A stretch of 64,000 nt of DNA from Boswellia sacra (lineage: Eukaryota > Streptophyta > Magnoliopsida > Sapindales > Burseraceae), in the NCBI GenBank assembly GCA_013180625.2, contig SNVD02015981.1, positions 1-64,000 on the forward strand, given 5' to 3'. The notes beneath the pieces were generated by a model. The model was not told the DNA's origin, did not search any database, and saw only the letters and a program-made list of their open reading frames with translations. Made by a program: the position numbers and the translations under genes. Below, piece after piece: positions 1 to 12,633 of this stretch; within the stretch, counting starts at the first letter, position 1, and each line of letters starts with the position of its first letter.

Positions 1-1327
1 TATCTTAAGATACAGATATCTAAATGCTTTGATTCTTAATATTTTGAAAAGATTATTCAAATATACAGATCTTTTATGTTTGGAAGAAATTCAAATTTCA
101 AACGGAAGGCTGACAGAATTATCATTCAATTTGGTGGACTGACACAAGAAAGAAAAATCAAGTCACATGAGCACCGAATGGTGTTTTGGCCATATCTTGA
201 GCTACAGATATCCACATGACTTGATTCTTGATGCGTTGGAAAGCTTATTCAAACGTACAAATCTTTTTAGTTTTACAGATTTTAATATTTCAAAACGAAA
301 CATTGACAAAAATCGGCAGACAGATTACGGTTTTTAGATGGGCAGAAAATTTGGAGTTGGGTCTTCACTTGTTCAAGTCATCTCATTTGCCTATAAAATG
401 GAAGCCGTCTCCCATGCATTCAAGTAGTGCAAGAGAAGCATTTTATCAAGCAAAAAGCAAGAGAAATATCAAGTCTAGAGAGATTTTATATTATTTATCT
501 ACTCTTTGAAGAGAGTTATACTTTTGTTGTAAAAATTATCTTTGTTCTTGTATTGTGGTGAGAGTGAGATATTATTGTACAGGATAATAGTTATCCTTGA
601 GAGAACTCTTGTTGTGTGTTAGCAAGAGTTGAAGGAAGTTGCCTTGGTGAGGTTGTTCATAAAGAAGAACTCTTGGTGTGGTGTTATCAAGAGTTGAAGG
701 AAGTTGCCTTGGTGAGGTTGTTCATCAAGAAGAACTCTTGGTGTGGTGTTATCAAGAGTTGAAGGAAGTTGCCTTGGTGAGGTTGTTCATCAAGAAGAAC
801 TCTGGGTGTGGTGTTATCAAGAGTTGAAGGAAGTTGCCTTGGTGAGGTTGTTCATCAAGAAGAACTCGTGGTGTGGTGTTATCAAGGGTTGAAGGAAGTT
901 GCCTTGGTGAGGTTGTTCATCAAGAAGAACTCTTGGTGTGGTGTTGTCAAGGGTTGAAGAAAAAAGTCTTGGTAAGGTTGTTCATCAAGCAAGTTGTAAA
1001 GATTTCTACAACTTAGTGGAAAGCTTAGCTCGTGGAGCTAGGAGCCCGTGGACGTAGGCAAGGTTTGCCGAACCACGTAAATTGAGTGTACACTCTCTCT
1101 ATCCCTATCTCTGTATATTTACTTGCACTTGTGATGTTCTTTATGTGATATCTCTGATTGAATATATTTTCATTATATCACCTGCATCTCAAAGAAATGA
1201 GTAAAAAAATTTTGATTTTACAAGAAGACAGGAGTTTTAGTACCAAACGATAGACCCAGGCATGTATTTGAGTGGAAATAAAAAACACCAATCACACCCC
1301 CTCTGGGTTGCCATACCTGGGTCAACA
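1..1327 (+). repeat. 5' LTR (left-truncated) of Sirevirus-like Copia element
   Basis: The first base of the window aligns with 7035 of the 3' LTR, so about 620 bases of this LTR lie outside the window. It ends with the same CTGGGTCAACA as the 3' LTR. It holds a TATA box (392-399) and a tandem array of a 65-base unit (about 629-1000) with five full copies plus a variant copy; the 3' LTR has four plus the variant. That array accounts for most of the length difference. The LTRs differ at roughly one base in ten by eye, so the insertion is not recent. The left TSD is out of view. Confidence 0.93.
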
Positions 1328-1329
1328 AG

Positions 1330-1341
1330 TGGGATCAGAGC
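1330..1341 (+). other. primer binding site of Copia element
   Basis: TGGGATCAGAGC starts three bases after the 5' LTR. It differs by one base from TGGTATCAGAGC, the usual plant Copia site complementary to the 3' end of initiator methionine tRNA. Confidence 0.85.
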
Positions 1342-1382
1342 AAGGTTGCTCAATTTTTTAAATCTTAATCGATTTTTAAGCT

Positions 1383-3098
1383 ATGACAACTTTTAATTCA
1401 ACTTCATATGTTGAGGGACTTTCTATCTTTAGACCTCCATTTTTTAATGGAAGTGAGTACTCTTATTGGAAAACTAGAATGAGTATTTTCTTGAAATCTT
1501 TTGATTATGATTTGTGGTCTATTGTTTTGGAAGGACCTTTTGGTCCTACCAAAATTGAAAATGGGGAATGCATGCTTAAAGAACCTAAAGAGTTTAGTGA
1601 AGATGATAAAAAGAAATTGAGTTTGAATGCTAAAGCTATGAATGTGTTGTATTGTGCTCTAGATAGAAATGAGTTTAATAGACTATCTACTTGTTCTACG
1701 GCACAAGAAATATGGCACACACTTGAAGTAACTCATGAAGGAACTAGTCAAGTTAAAGAATCCAAAATTAGTATGCTAGTTCATAGTTATGAGCTTTTTA
1801 AGATGAAATCGGATGAATCAAATTTTGAAATGTTTACTAGATTTACGGATATTATTAATAGTTTGAAATCTCTTGGTAAATCTTATTCTAATGTTGAAAT
1901 GGTGAGAAAGATTCTTAGGTGTCTACCAAAATCTTGGGAGCAAAGGTGACGGCAATTCAAGAAGCAAAGGATCTCACCAAACTACCATTAGAAGCGAAAT
2001 CTTGGGTTCTCTCATGACTCATGAAATCACCTTGAAGGAGAATGAAGAAGATTTCAAGAAAAAGAAAAATATCGCTTTCAAATCTTCAACAAAAGAAGAT
2101 GATGACTCCGACGATGAAGGAGACGATGAAGATCTTGCATTCATCACAAGAAAGCTAAAAAGGATGATTAGAAGAAACCAAGGATTCAAGAAGAATTCTA
2201 GAAGCGAGTACAAAGGGCAAAGCTCAAAGCAAGATAAGAAAAATGATCAAGTCATTTGCTATGAGTGCAAGAAAACGGCATGTTTTTTATTAAAATATTT
2301 TTTTTTTTATAAAGATGGATTGTCCTACTTAAAGAGTTCAAAACAAGAAAATCCAAAAGCAATGAAAGCCACAAATTGGGAGATAGTGAGCTAGCTCCAC
2401 CGAAGAAGAAGATTGCGAAGTGGCAAACATGTGCTTCATGGCTTTAAGTGAAGATGAGGTACGTATTCTAAACTATGATCCTAAACTTTCATATGATGAA
2501 TTACTTGAAGCATTCCAAAATTTACATGTGCAAGTTGATAAGCAAAATTCAAAAATCAATGCTTTCAAAAAGAAGTCAAAAATCATGCTTATCTCAATTA
2601 GAAGAGTGGTGGGACTAAATGAAGTTTAGAAAATGAAAATGAAAAATTTTTTAAAGCAAAAGGATTTGAAAGTTTGGAAAGCAAATACATTTATTTAAAA
2701 ACTGGAAAATGAGATTTTAAAACAAAAGGATTTTGATAAATTAGAGAAAGAAAATGTTATTTTGAAAAAGGAAAATAATGACTTAAGAAATATTGTTGAT
2801 AGTTTTACAAAAAAGCACAAAAAATTTGAATTCTATGTTACAAAACCAAAGGTGTGTTTTTGATAAAAGAGGTTTAGGATATAAAACTCATAAAAAACAA
2901 AAGTATTTTAAAAATTATTTTGCTCATGCATCTTCTAGGAATAATCCTAATCATTCATGTACTTATTGTGGAAGAAAAGGACACAAAGTGCATTCTTGCT
3001 ATATTAAGAGAAATCCTAAGTTGAAACAAATATGGGTTCCAAAAAGTACCATAAATAACCCCCAAGGACCCAAGAACTTTTGGGTACCAAAAAGTTAA
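1383..3098 (+). pseudogene. broken gag of Sirevirus-like Copia element
   Basis: The capsid/nucleocapsid region is split over several frames. The first frame (1383-1949) opens with a Copia gag head containing FNGSEYSYWKTRM and stops near 1949. A second piece (2002-2394) holds the acidic DDDSDDEGDDEDLAFITRKL stretch typical of Sirevirus-type gag. A first zinc knuckle begins (CYECKK) and is destroyed by a T-rich stretch at about 2280-2310. A third piece (2793-3098) carries an intact CCHC knuckle, CTYCGRKGHKVHSC. At least four frame changes or stops separate the pieces, so no full gag can be made. Family assignment is sure; the Sirevirus lineage rests on gag layout, long LTRs and reiterated polypurine tracts. 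Confidence 0.85.
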
Positions 3099-3103
3099 TC
3101 CTT

Positions 3104-4416
3104 GAATGTGATTGTAGAGGACAAAGGATGGCCAAACACAAGTGGTACTTAGATAGTGGATGCTCAAAGCATATGACCGGAGATGCCTCCAAGTTCTCAA
3201 GATTAATCATGAATAAAGGAGGATATGTGACATTCGGTGATAATGCTAAAGGAAGGGTAATAGGACATGGTGATATTGGTAACCCTTCTTCACCTATTAT
3301 TAAAGATGTTTTGCTTGTTCATGGTTTAAAACATGATTTGATTAGCATTAGTCAATGTGTGATAAGGGATATTTTGTTACTTTTGAGCCTAATAGATGTG
3401 TGATTAAGGATGTTAAGTAACAATAAGACATTATTTGTTGGTAATAGAATTGGTACTTAATATTTATACAATTGATATTGAGTTAATGATCATGTGAGAA
3501 AAATTGTTTCAGTAATCATGATGCTTGGTTATGGCATAGAAGATTAGGTCATGCTAGCATGGACACAATTTCAAAAATTTCTAAAAATGATTTAGTTGAT
3601 GGTCTTCCAAAAATAAAATTTGAAAAGGATAAGATTTGTGATGCTTGTCAATTTGGAAAACAAGTGAGAACTTCTTTTAAACATAAGAAATTTATTTCAA
3701 CAAATAAACCTCTACAATTACTTCATTTGGATTTATTTGGACCATCAAGAACTCAAAGCCTTGGTGGAAAGTATTATGTTTTTGTTATTGTGGATGATTA
3801 TTCAAGATTCACTTGGGTATTATTCTTGAAAACTAAAAATGAGGCCATACAAGCTTTTTCAAAATTTGCAAAAAGAGTCCAAAATCAAAAAGGGTATTCT
3901 ATTGTGTCCATTAGGAGTGATCATGGTGGTGAAGTAGACAATGTTGCATTTGAAAATCTTTGTGATGAAAATGGTTTTGAGCATAATTTTTCCTCACCTA
4001 GAACTCCACAACAAAATGGTGTTGTTGAAAGGAAAAATAGGACTATCCAAGAAATGGCTAGGACCATGTTACTTGAAAATAATTTGCCAAAATATTTTTG
4101 GGCCGAAGCCGTTAATACTGCATGCTTTATAATCAATAGAGTCCATATTAGAGCTTTAATGAAGAAAACTCCTTATGAACTTTGGAAAGGAAGAAAACCC
4201 AACATTGGATTTTTTAAAGTTTTTGGATGTAAATGTTTTATTTTAAACACCAAGGATAACCTTGAAAATTTGATGCAAAAGCCGATGTTGGAATTTTTGT
4301 TGGCTACTCCAACCATAGTAAAGCATATAGAGTTTTTAACAAAAAGACTCTTACTATTGAAGAATCTATGCATGTTGAATTTGATGAAACTAATGTTATT
4401 TCTTCAAAGAATTTAG
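3104..4416 (+). pseudogene. broken protease-integrase region of Copia pol
   Basis: An aspartic protease core is seen as WYLDSGCSKHMTG (near 3137-3180), in a frame that ends at 3403. A gap with stops (3404-3558) separates it from the integrase frame 3559-4416. That frame holds the zinc-binding tail (CDACQFGK) and a catalytic core with all three acidic positions visible: LHLDLFGP, IRSDHGGE and NGVVERKNR. The frame shifts near 4290, so the C-terminal integrase part continues in another frame (4368-4607). The element cannot supply its own integrase. Confidence 0.88.
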
Positions 4417-4546
4417 ATGATGATATTGTTGAGATAGAAAGGCAAATCAAGGAATCAAGGCTTGATAAAAAGAGCCAAGATGAATTACAACTTCAACAAG
4501 AAAAGCTTGAGGAAGTAAATGATTTTTCTCAAGAATTACCAAAGGA

Positions 4547-6189
4547 ATGGAGGTATGCAAAAGCTCACCTAAAGATCTCATTATTGGTGAACCATCACAA
4601 GGTATGAAAACTAGATCTTCTTTTAAGAACTTTTGTAATCATTTTGCTTTTGTCTCTCAATTTGAACCAAAATCTTTTAAAGAAGCCGAAAATGACGAAA
4701 GTTGGATTTTGGCTATGCAAGAAGAATTGAATCAATTTGAGAGAAATCAAGTTTGGGAATTAGTCCCTAGACCTAAAAATCATTCTATTATAGGCACTAA
4801 ATGGATTTTTAGAAATAAAGTAGATGAAAATGGCACCATTATTAGAAACAAAGCTAGACTTGTTGCTCAAGGATACAATCAAGAAGAAGGTATTGATTAT
4901 GAGGAAACCTTTGCACCGGTTGCTAGATTAGAATCAATTAGAATGTTGTGTGCATTTGCATGTTATAAAAATTTACATTATATCAAATGGATGTCAAAAG
5001 TGCATTTTTAAATGGTTACATTATGGAGGAAGTATATGTAGAGCAACCTCTTGGTTTTCAAAATCATGATTTTCCAAACCATGTTTTCAAACTCAAAAAG
5101 GCACTTTATGGCTTGAAACAAGCACCAAGAGCATGGTATGATAGATTGAGCAAATTTCTCATTGATAATGGTTTCGAAATGAAAAAAGTTGATACTACTC
5201 TTTTTGTTAAAACAAAAAATGATGATTTATTAATTGTTCAAATCTATGTTGATGATATTATATTTGGTGCTACTAATGTCTCTATGTGTGAGGAATTTTC
5301 CAAGTGCATGCAACAAGAATTTGAAATGAGCTTAATGGGAGAATTAAATTTCTTCCTTGGACTTCAAATCAAGCAATCAATAGATGGGATCTTCATTAAT
5401 CAAGCTAAATACACAAGAGATCTTCTCAAGAAGTTTGGCATGGATAATTCAAGGACATATAACACACCTATGGGTACATTAACCAAGCTTGACAAAGATG
5501 AGAAAGGAAAAGATGTTGAGGTAACAAAATATCGAGGTATGATTGGCTCTCTTTTGTATTTAACTGCTAGTAGACCTGATATTATGTTTAGTGTGTGTAT
5601 GTGTGCTAGATTTCAATCTTGTCCAAAGGAATCTCACCTTAAAGCTGTCAAAAGGATATTTAGATATCTTCTTGGAACCATAAATCTAGGTCTTTGGTAT
5701 CCTAAGTGTGATAATTTTGATCTAATTAGTTATTCGGATGCGGACTTTGCTGGAAGTCTTCTTGATAAAAAGAGCACTAGTGACTCTTGCCATTTTCTAG
5801 GACATGCATTAGTCTCATGGTTTAGTAGAAAACAAAATTTTGTTGCCTTATCAACCGCGGAAGCCGAGTGTATTGCAGTAGGAAGTTGTTGTGCACAATC
5901 TCTTTGGATGAAACAAATTTTAAAAGATTATGGTGTGGTATTTGATCATATTCCCATCAAATGTGACAATACAAGTGCCATCAACATTTCAAAAAATCTA
6001 ATACAACACTCTAGGACTAAGCATATAGAGATTAGACATCATTTTATTAGAGATCATGTGCAAAAAGGTAATATTTCTTTAGAATTTGTTCCCACCGAGA
6101 AACAATTAGCCGATATATTTACTAAACCCCTTAGTCAAGATAGATTTAGCATAATTAGAAGAGAATTAGGCATGTTGGATATGTCTTAA
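4547..6189 (+). pseudogene. reverse transcriptase-RNase H region of Copia pol, nearly intact
   Basis: Two overlapping frames cover this region. The first (4547-5011) has the reverse transcriptase start ([22 protein letters not shown]) and shifts near 4980. The second (4987-6189, 400 codons) is uninterrupted: fingers/palm with YGLKQAPRAWYD, the catalytic YVDD box at residues 87-90, then Copia RNase H (SDADFAG, ALSTAEAE) and the terminal LADIFTKPL motif. This is the best-preserved part of the element. A single frame change at about 4980 separates the two halves. Confidence 0.92.
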
Positions 6190-6416
6190 TTTTGCTTTAA
6201 TATGATAGCATATGTTAAGGGGGAGAATATATTTAGGGGGAGTAGTTAATTTGATTACATTTTTTTGATGATAACAAAAGGGGAAGAAATAGTTGGATTG
6301 CTTATATTCATAACAAGTGCCATTCTTTTTGCTTATTGTTGATTTTATTTTCATTCTTGATTTTAGATTATATTTAAAAGCAATCAATGGTTTGTCATCA
6401 TCAAAAAGGGGGAGAT
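6190..6416 (+). other. post-pol spacer with reiterated polypurine tracts
   Basis: Four purine runs lie between the pol stop and the 3' LTR: AAGGGGGAGA (about 6216), TTAGGGGGAG (6231), AAAAGGGGAAGAA (about 6276) and AAAAAGGGGGAGA (6402-6414). The last one is two bases before the LTR and is the expected plus-strand primer. A multiplied polypurine tract is a known feature of Sireviruses. Confidence 0.75.
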
Positions 6417-8281
6417 TGTTAGCCCTAAGGCTACATGATAATTTTGATGATAACAATACACATTGATTAATTGAGATTTACTAACATGTTTATTTATGTG
6501 CAAGAGTAAGATCATTGAAATAATTTTAAAATCAAGAAGAGGCTTATTAAAATGAAGTGTTGAAGCTAAGGAGAAGACTACATGTTAAAGGCACCAAAGT
6601 TTAAGAACAAGGATTGACTCAAGGAATGTGACACATGAGCAATATTCAATCAATTGATCATATATATCTCTACAACTATCCAAATGACATGATTCTTGAG
6701 CCTTTGGAAATCTTACTCAATTTATAACATTTCATATGTTTTAATGAAATTCAAATTTCAAGTGCAAGGTTGTCCAAATCATCATGCAAGTTAAAAGACA
6801 AATGGAAGCAGCTGACATGAGCACCGAATACTCCTTTGGACATATCTTGAGCTATAAAAATCAAAATGACTTGATTCTTATGGCATTGGAAAGATGACTT
6901 AATGAAGAACATTTCATATGTTCTGAAGAAATTCAAATTTCAAATGGAAGGCTGACATAATTGACATGCAATTCGGTGTACTGACACAGAGAAGAAAAAT
7001 CAACTCACATGAGCACCGAATGGTGTTTTAGCCATATCTTAAGATAGAGATATCCAAATGTTTTGATTCTTAATGTTTTGGAAAACTTATTCAAATATGC
7101 AGATCTTTTATGTTTTGAAGAAATTCAAATTTCAAACGGAAGACTGACAGAATTATCATTCAATTTGGTGGACTGACACAAGAAAGAAAAATCAAGTCAC
7201 ATGAGCACCGAATGGTGTTTTGACCATATCTTGAGCTGAAGATATCAAAATGACTTGATTCTTGATGCGTTGGAAAGCTTATTCAAACGTACAAATCTTT
7301 TATGTTTTGCAGATTTTCAAATTTCAAATGAAACATTGACAAAAATGGCAGACAAGATTACGGTTTTTATGATGGGCAGAAAATTTGGAGTTTGTGTCTT
7401 CACTTGTTCAAGTTCATCTCATTTGCCTATAAAAGGAGCCCTTCTCCCATGCATTCAGTAAGACAAGAAGAGCAAGAGAAGCATCTATCAAGCAAAAAAC
7501 AAGAGAAATATCAAGTCTAGAGAGCTTTTATATTCTTCATCTACTCTTTAAAGAGAGTTGTACTTTTGTTATAAAAATTTACCTTGTTCTTGTATTGTGG
7601 TGAGAGTGAGATATTCTTGTAAAGGATAATAGTTATCCTTGAGAGAACTCTTGTTGTGTGTTATCAAGAGTTGAAGGAAGTTACCTTGGTGAGGTTGTTC
7701 ATCAAGAAGAACTCTTGGTGTGGTGTTATCAAGGGTTGAAGGAAGTTGCCTTGGTGAGGTTGTTCATCAAGAAGAACTCTTGGTGTGGTGTTATCAAGGG
7801 TTGAAGGAAGTTGCCTTGGTGAGGTTGTTCATCAAGAAGAACTCTTGGTGTGGTGTTATCAAGAGTTGAAGGAAGTTGCCTTGGTGAGGTTGTTCATCAA
7901 GAAGAACTCTTGGTGTGGTGTTATCAAGAGTTGGAAGAAAAAGTCTTGGTGAGGTTGTTCATCAAGCAAGTTGTAAAGATTTCTACAACTTAGTGGAAAG
8001 CTTAGCTCGTGGAGCTAGGAGCCCGTGGACGTAGGCAAGGTTTGCCGAACCACGTAAATTGAGTGTGCACTCTCTCTTTTCCTATCTCTTTATATTTACT
8101 TGCACTTGTGATTGTTCTTTATTGATATTCTCTTGATTGCATTCTATTTTCATCTTCTTCACCTTCATTCTCAAAGAAAGAGTAAAATAATTTTGATTTT
8201 CAAGAAAAGTTTTCTAAATCCATTTTGATAAATAAAAACCCAATTCACCCCCCCTCTTGGGTTACCATACCTGGGTCAACA
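6417..8281 (+). repeat. 3' LTR of Sirevirus-like Copia element (1865 bp)
   Basis: It begins TGTTAGCCCTAAGG directly after the polypurine tract and ends GGGTCAACA, giving TG...CA ends. The U3 part contains four diverged direct repeats spaced 182-192 bases apart, anchored on CATGAGCA at 6634, 6816, 7008 and 7200. The TATA box is TATAAAAG at 7428-7435. The R/U5 part has the 65-base tandem array (about 7670-7985), then a conserved block (GTAGGCAAGGTTTGCCG) also seen in reverse complement in the solo LTR at 58140-59044. Confidence 0.95.
7428..7435 (+). promoter_or_regulatory. TATA box of Copia LTR
   Basis: TATAAAAG lies between the U3 repeats and the R/U5 tandem array, where a Copia LTR promoter is expected. 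The equivalent in the 5' LTR is TATAAAAT at 392-399. Confidence 0.7.
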
Positions 8282-11200
8282 AAATATATATAAAAATTCA
8301 ATTAGCTATTTTAGTAATGAGTTGGCCATATGAACTTAAATTTCTTATTTAATTTTTTGATATTAATTTAGACTATTGATTTATTACAATATGATGAATG
8401 TGAATAAGAAATTAAAAGGTGGTTATTTCAATGTTAACTTATCATCTTTCATCCATTGGATTGCAATGGATAATGGCTCATAATTAATGTAAAGAAAATT
8501 AAGTAAAATATTTAAGTTCGTCTTTAATAATTAAATATTAAATTTTAGCGAAAAAACTTTTTTCTTTTTCTTCGTCAACCAAACTAACCCAAACCAGTTA
8601 TGGTCGAGAGTTGCCTTAGGTGAATACGTTGAAAAACCGACATAGCAGGTTACATTTTCAGCCACCCAACAAGACATCAAGTCGAATCTCACCGAGTTGA
8701 ACCATTAGATGATGTTATTTTCTCAAATTAAAATTACATCTTTTTTTTTTTTGGGTCTTCAACTTAGATGTTGCTCTTTTTTATGTTCATAGTAAAAGTT
8801 TGAGGATGGTAATTTTCACCGGTTGGATCGGGTATCCAGAAATTTATGGCACGGTTCGATTGGGGAAAAGAAATTTCTGGCACGTTTCGACTGGGGAAAA
8901 GCTCAAAAATTCAGGGATCGATCGAGGGAGAAGACTGCTTAGTGCAAACAAACCCTGATTCCCGACCCGCACCTGTAAAGCCCAGCCTTTTTTTTTATTT
9001 TACAATGTAATTTTTTTTATATATTCAATTAAAACTTATAAATTGAGGCAGCTGTGGTTCGAATCCAAGCCACCAAAACTTATGCAATCAGCTTGCCACC
9101 AGTTCTAGCCATATCTTTAAGATATTTCATGCAATCGCATATTATTTAACTCAATTAAAAACATGAAAATTTTTAAAAATAAAAAAATACGAGAAAAATA
9201 AGAGATTTTTTTAGGTGTCGATGTAATACCCCAATAATCGTAAATACCTGCATAAAAAAAATCTAAAAAAATCCGAAAATTTTTCGGACGATAGAGAAGA
9301 ATGTTATGATCCGATGCAGATGTGAAAATCTCAAACATAATTAGTAATTAATAATAAATGTAAATGGATAATGTCGTTACTTTTGAGAGTCAACGGCTTG
9401 GTAATTTAAAATTCACTCTCTGAAAAATTGAAATCACCTTTTTTGTGGGCACGAAAAAGAGTTTGAAAGGTATAAACTAAAGTTGACGGTGGAAAACAAT
9501 TTTTTATTGATAAAAATAGAGAAATAAATCTTATTCCATCTTCGGCTTTAAGCTGATTGGGCCGCCGCCCACGAGGAGGGATAAAAGCAGAATGTAACAA
9601 CACTGTGTTTGGATTATAAGAGTCTGATTTGGATAACAAGGAGAATATTTTAAGTAGATAACTTTTTTTATAAAATGATAGCTTCCACCAAAGCAAACGG
9701 ATCCCGAGACGAGGAGGCCGACGTGTATCCAAGTGGATAAGTGAAGAGCCTTCAAATTTATTAGACGGCGGAGGATTTGTTTAAAATTTAAAAAATATAT
9801 TATAAGATATAATGATTGTACTAATGTTGTATCATTAATAATATTATAAATTAATTATTAATAACTAAACGACACTTTATCTCTTGGAAAGTTTAAAAAA
9901 ACAAATTGATCATTATCTTCACATTTTTACTACTATTAGAGTTGGTTACGGCAACCCTTTACAATGCTTAATACATCTCTTTCTAAATTATTTTTTTAAA
10001 ATAGACAATGTAAATTTAATAGAGTAATACTTAATTACCACATAAAAAGTACAATTAAAGAAACGAATTTTAGTTAAAATTTGATGGAAAAGCATTTCAT
10101 AAATAAATTATTACGTTGAGAAATTGGTTATTGCTAATTTTTTATTTTAACAATAAATTCTACTAAATAAAATATTTAATATTGAACTTATATTGGTAAA
10201 GTTGATTTATTTTTAAAATTATTTTTAAATTTTGGATAAAATATAATTAGTTTAATTTTAAAATAACAAGTTTCCTTAGTGAAGGGGTGTATCGAATATT
10301 TTAAAGGATTCATATAATCCTATCCTTACTATTATCATATTATACTATTATCATATTATGCAATGACAAAATTCTCTTTTATCCTTGAATTTAAGTGATA
10401 AACGTAAAAATTGAAATGAAATGTAAAAAAAAAAAAGTATATACGAGTATTTTCATGAATTCATTAAACAAAATAAATTATCATTTATTAAAGGAAACAT
10501 CATTTACCTCATTAATAAATCATTTTTATAATATTTATATTAGAAATTGAAACTATAATAAAAAAATCATTGGAGACACTTTACTTATCAAATGAAATTT
10601 AATTCATTAAATTAAGAACAAACATGTTTCCAAAATATGAGAGCAACTAATTCATTCTACTTAATACAAATAAATCACAAAGAGGAAGAAAAAGTAAAAC
10701 AAAATAAGATTAATGTGAATACAATCCACAATATATTTCTTGTTGTTTGTTAAAATAATATTATATATCTAAATACTCACTTTTTTTAGTTACATGTCCC
10801 CTTATCCGACATAAATGTTAAAGCAATCCGTTATAATAAACAAGATATATGTTAGTTAATGTTATATACATAGAATATCACTTGATATAATAAATTTTAA
10901 GATTATTATTCAAATATTTAATATTAAATAATATTACCCATCCTAAATAATATGAGCGAAAACTATAAAATTATTATACTTATATATATGTTAATAGGTT
11001 TGACATTTAAGATTATATTTTCAGAGTTCTTTCTATAATCAAAAGACTTTCAAAAAGTCCTGAAGTTTTCGTCTATGCCTAGTTTTTTATTTTATAAAAA
11101 TAACTTAAATATTTTAAGAAACCACTAAATCAAAAACTTAAAGGGATGAACTCAACGTTGATATCTGAGATGATACTTGACCGATAAATGATTAGGTACA

Positions 11201-11664
11201 AGCTCACCTTTTTGACACAAAGGCGTAATTGTTCGGCGAAACCAAACCAGTCGACCCAAAAAGTTTAAGTTATTATTTAAAAGAAGGAAAAAAAAAAAAA
11301 AAAAAAAAAAGAGAGAGAGCAAAACGACAATTGCCAATGCACGCGTACCACAGTCAGTCAACAAGAAGCTGCAGTTTGTTTTTTGTTCCTTTAAGAGAAT
11401 CTATCACCAAGGTCTCTATGTGAAACCCAAATCTTCAAAACCTACCAAAAGAGCCCTAAACTTAATTGCTGACACTTAAGGGGTATTAATGATATTTTTC
11501 ACCATAGGCTCCGAGCGCAGGTATTCCCCATATTAAGTTAACGGAAACCCTGGAAAAAAGCCCCAGCCCAGGCCCCGGCCCGTTTTTACCAGTTCACTTT
11601 AACAACAATTCAACTCAAACCCAAACTCAAGCTCGCTCAAAGATTGCAAATTTCAAATCAAGAA
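8282..11664. other. AT-rich intergenic spacer with repeat relics
   Basis: I see no gene here. A stretch near 9222 starts TGTAATACCCCAATAATCG and could be the end of an old Gypsy-type LTR, but no matching right end was found. A GGTTCGAATCC motif near 9052 resembles an RNA polymerase III box B, possibly a SINE relic. A run of 23 A at 11288-11310 followed by (GA)n is a simple repeat. The last 150 bases are GC-richer and are likely the promoter and 5' leader of the MYB gene. Confidence 0.6.
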
Positions 11665-12633
11665 ATGATTCACAGCAACAGCCTTGAATCCCCGGCGCTC
11701 TCCTCGCCCTGGTCTCGCGAGCAGGACAAGCTCTTCGAGGGGGCCCTCGTGATATTTCCCGAGGAGACCCCGGAGAGGTGGGAGAAGATCGCCGGCCAAG
11801 TCCCCGGCAAGAATTCGCTGGAAGTGCAGCGGCGTTACGAGGAGTTGGTTCGTGATTTGTGGGAGATTGATTCTGGGCGTGTCGAGTTGCCGAGTTATTA
11901 CGACGAGTTGGACTCGGCCGGCGAGTGCGCGAGCAGTTTAGGGTTTGGTGGGCCCGCTAAGGGTAAGGAGAGGGAGAATGAGAGGAGAAAGGGAGTCCCT
12001 TGGAGCCCAGAAGAGCATAGGTCAGTAGAAACTCAGAATTTTTTTTTTCTAATTTTATTTGTTGCTTTCCTTTTCTTATTTTTTAAGAATTTTTTTTAAT
12101 CCAGAATTTTGTAATATATATGAATAAATCTGTTTATTTTGTTATTTAATATTATATTTTTGTTATTTCAATTGGGAAAGATCAAAGGTTGTTCTTTTGG
12201 GATTTTGCAATAATTAAAATGGTTATGGGTCATTTTTAGTTTATAATTTTTAGAATCTTTTCAATATATTTCTTTGGTTAATCTATGATAAATTGTTTAC
12301 TACTTGATGGGGGGTTTTTTGAGTTTGAGTTATGTATTTGTTTGAATGCATTGCAGGCGATTTCTGATTGGTTTGGAGAAATATGGGAAAGGAGATTGGA
12401 GGAGCATTTCGAGGAACGCCGTGAGGACAAGAACAGCAACTCAGGTGGCTAGCCATGCTCAGAAGTACTTTATTCGTCTTAACTCTATTAAGAAAGATAA
12501 AAAGAGGTCTAGTATACATGATATTACTACCCCCGCTACCACCGTTGATTCTAATTCGTTGGGTCAATCCAACGATCAGAATTTGGTTGAACAAGGCTCA
12601 TTTGGGTACCAGGCTTTTGGTTTTCCCATGTAG
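11665..12633 (+). CDS. two-exon MYB transcription factor, DIVARICATA/MYBS type (SHAQKYF class)
   Basis: Exons 11665-12020 and 12357-12633 join at AG|G inside codon 119 (donor GTCAGT, acceptor TTGCAG) to give 210 residues. The first ATG is at 11665; the open frame upstream begins with TTG, not ATG. Residues 14-66 form a SANT-type first MYB repeat ([25 protein letters not shown]). Residues 110-160 form the DNA-binding second repeat ([21 protein letters not shown]) ending in SHAQKYF at 151-157. This arrangement is that of DIVARICATA and MYBS1/2 proteins, nuclear regulators that bind the TATCCA/I-box type of site. At 210 residues it is at the short end of the family. The intron falls at the start of the second repeat, as is common in the family. 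Target genes cannot be inferred here. Confidence 0.93.

Noticed and set aside
9406..9755. Two overlapping minus-strand frames (74 and 108 codons)
   Set aside because: Frames are next to AT-rich repeat DNA with no recognisable motif, intron signal or conserved context. Not supported.
11152..11423. Open frames across the poly-A run on both strands
   Set aside because: Poly-Lys and poly-Phe from a 23-base A run, not coding.
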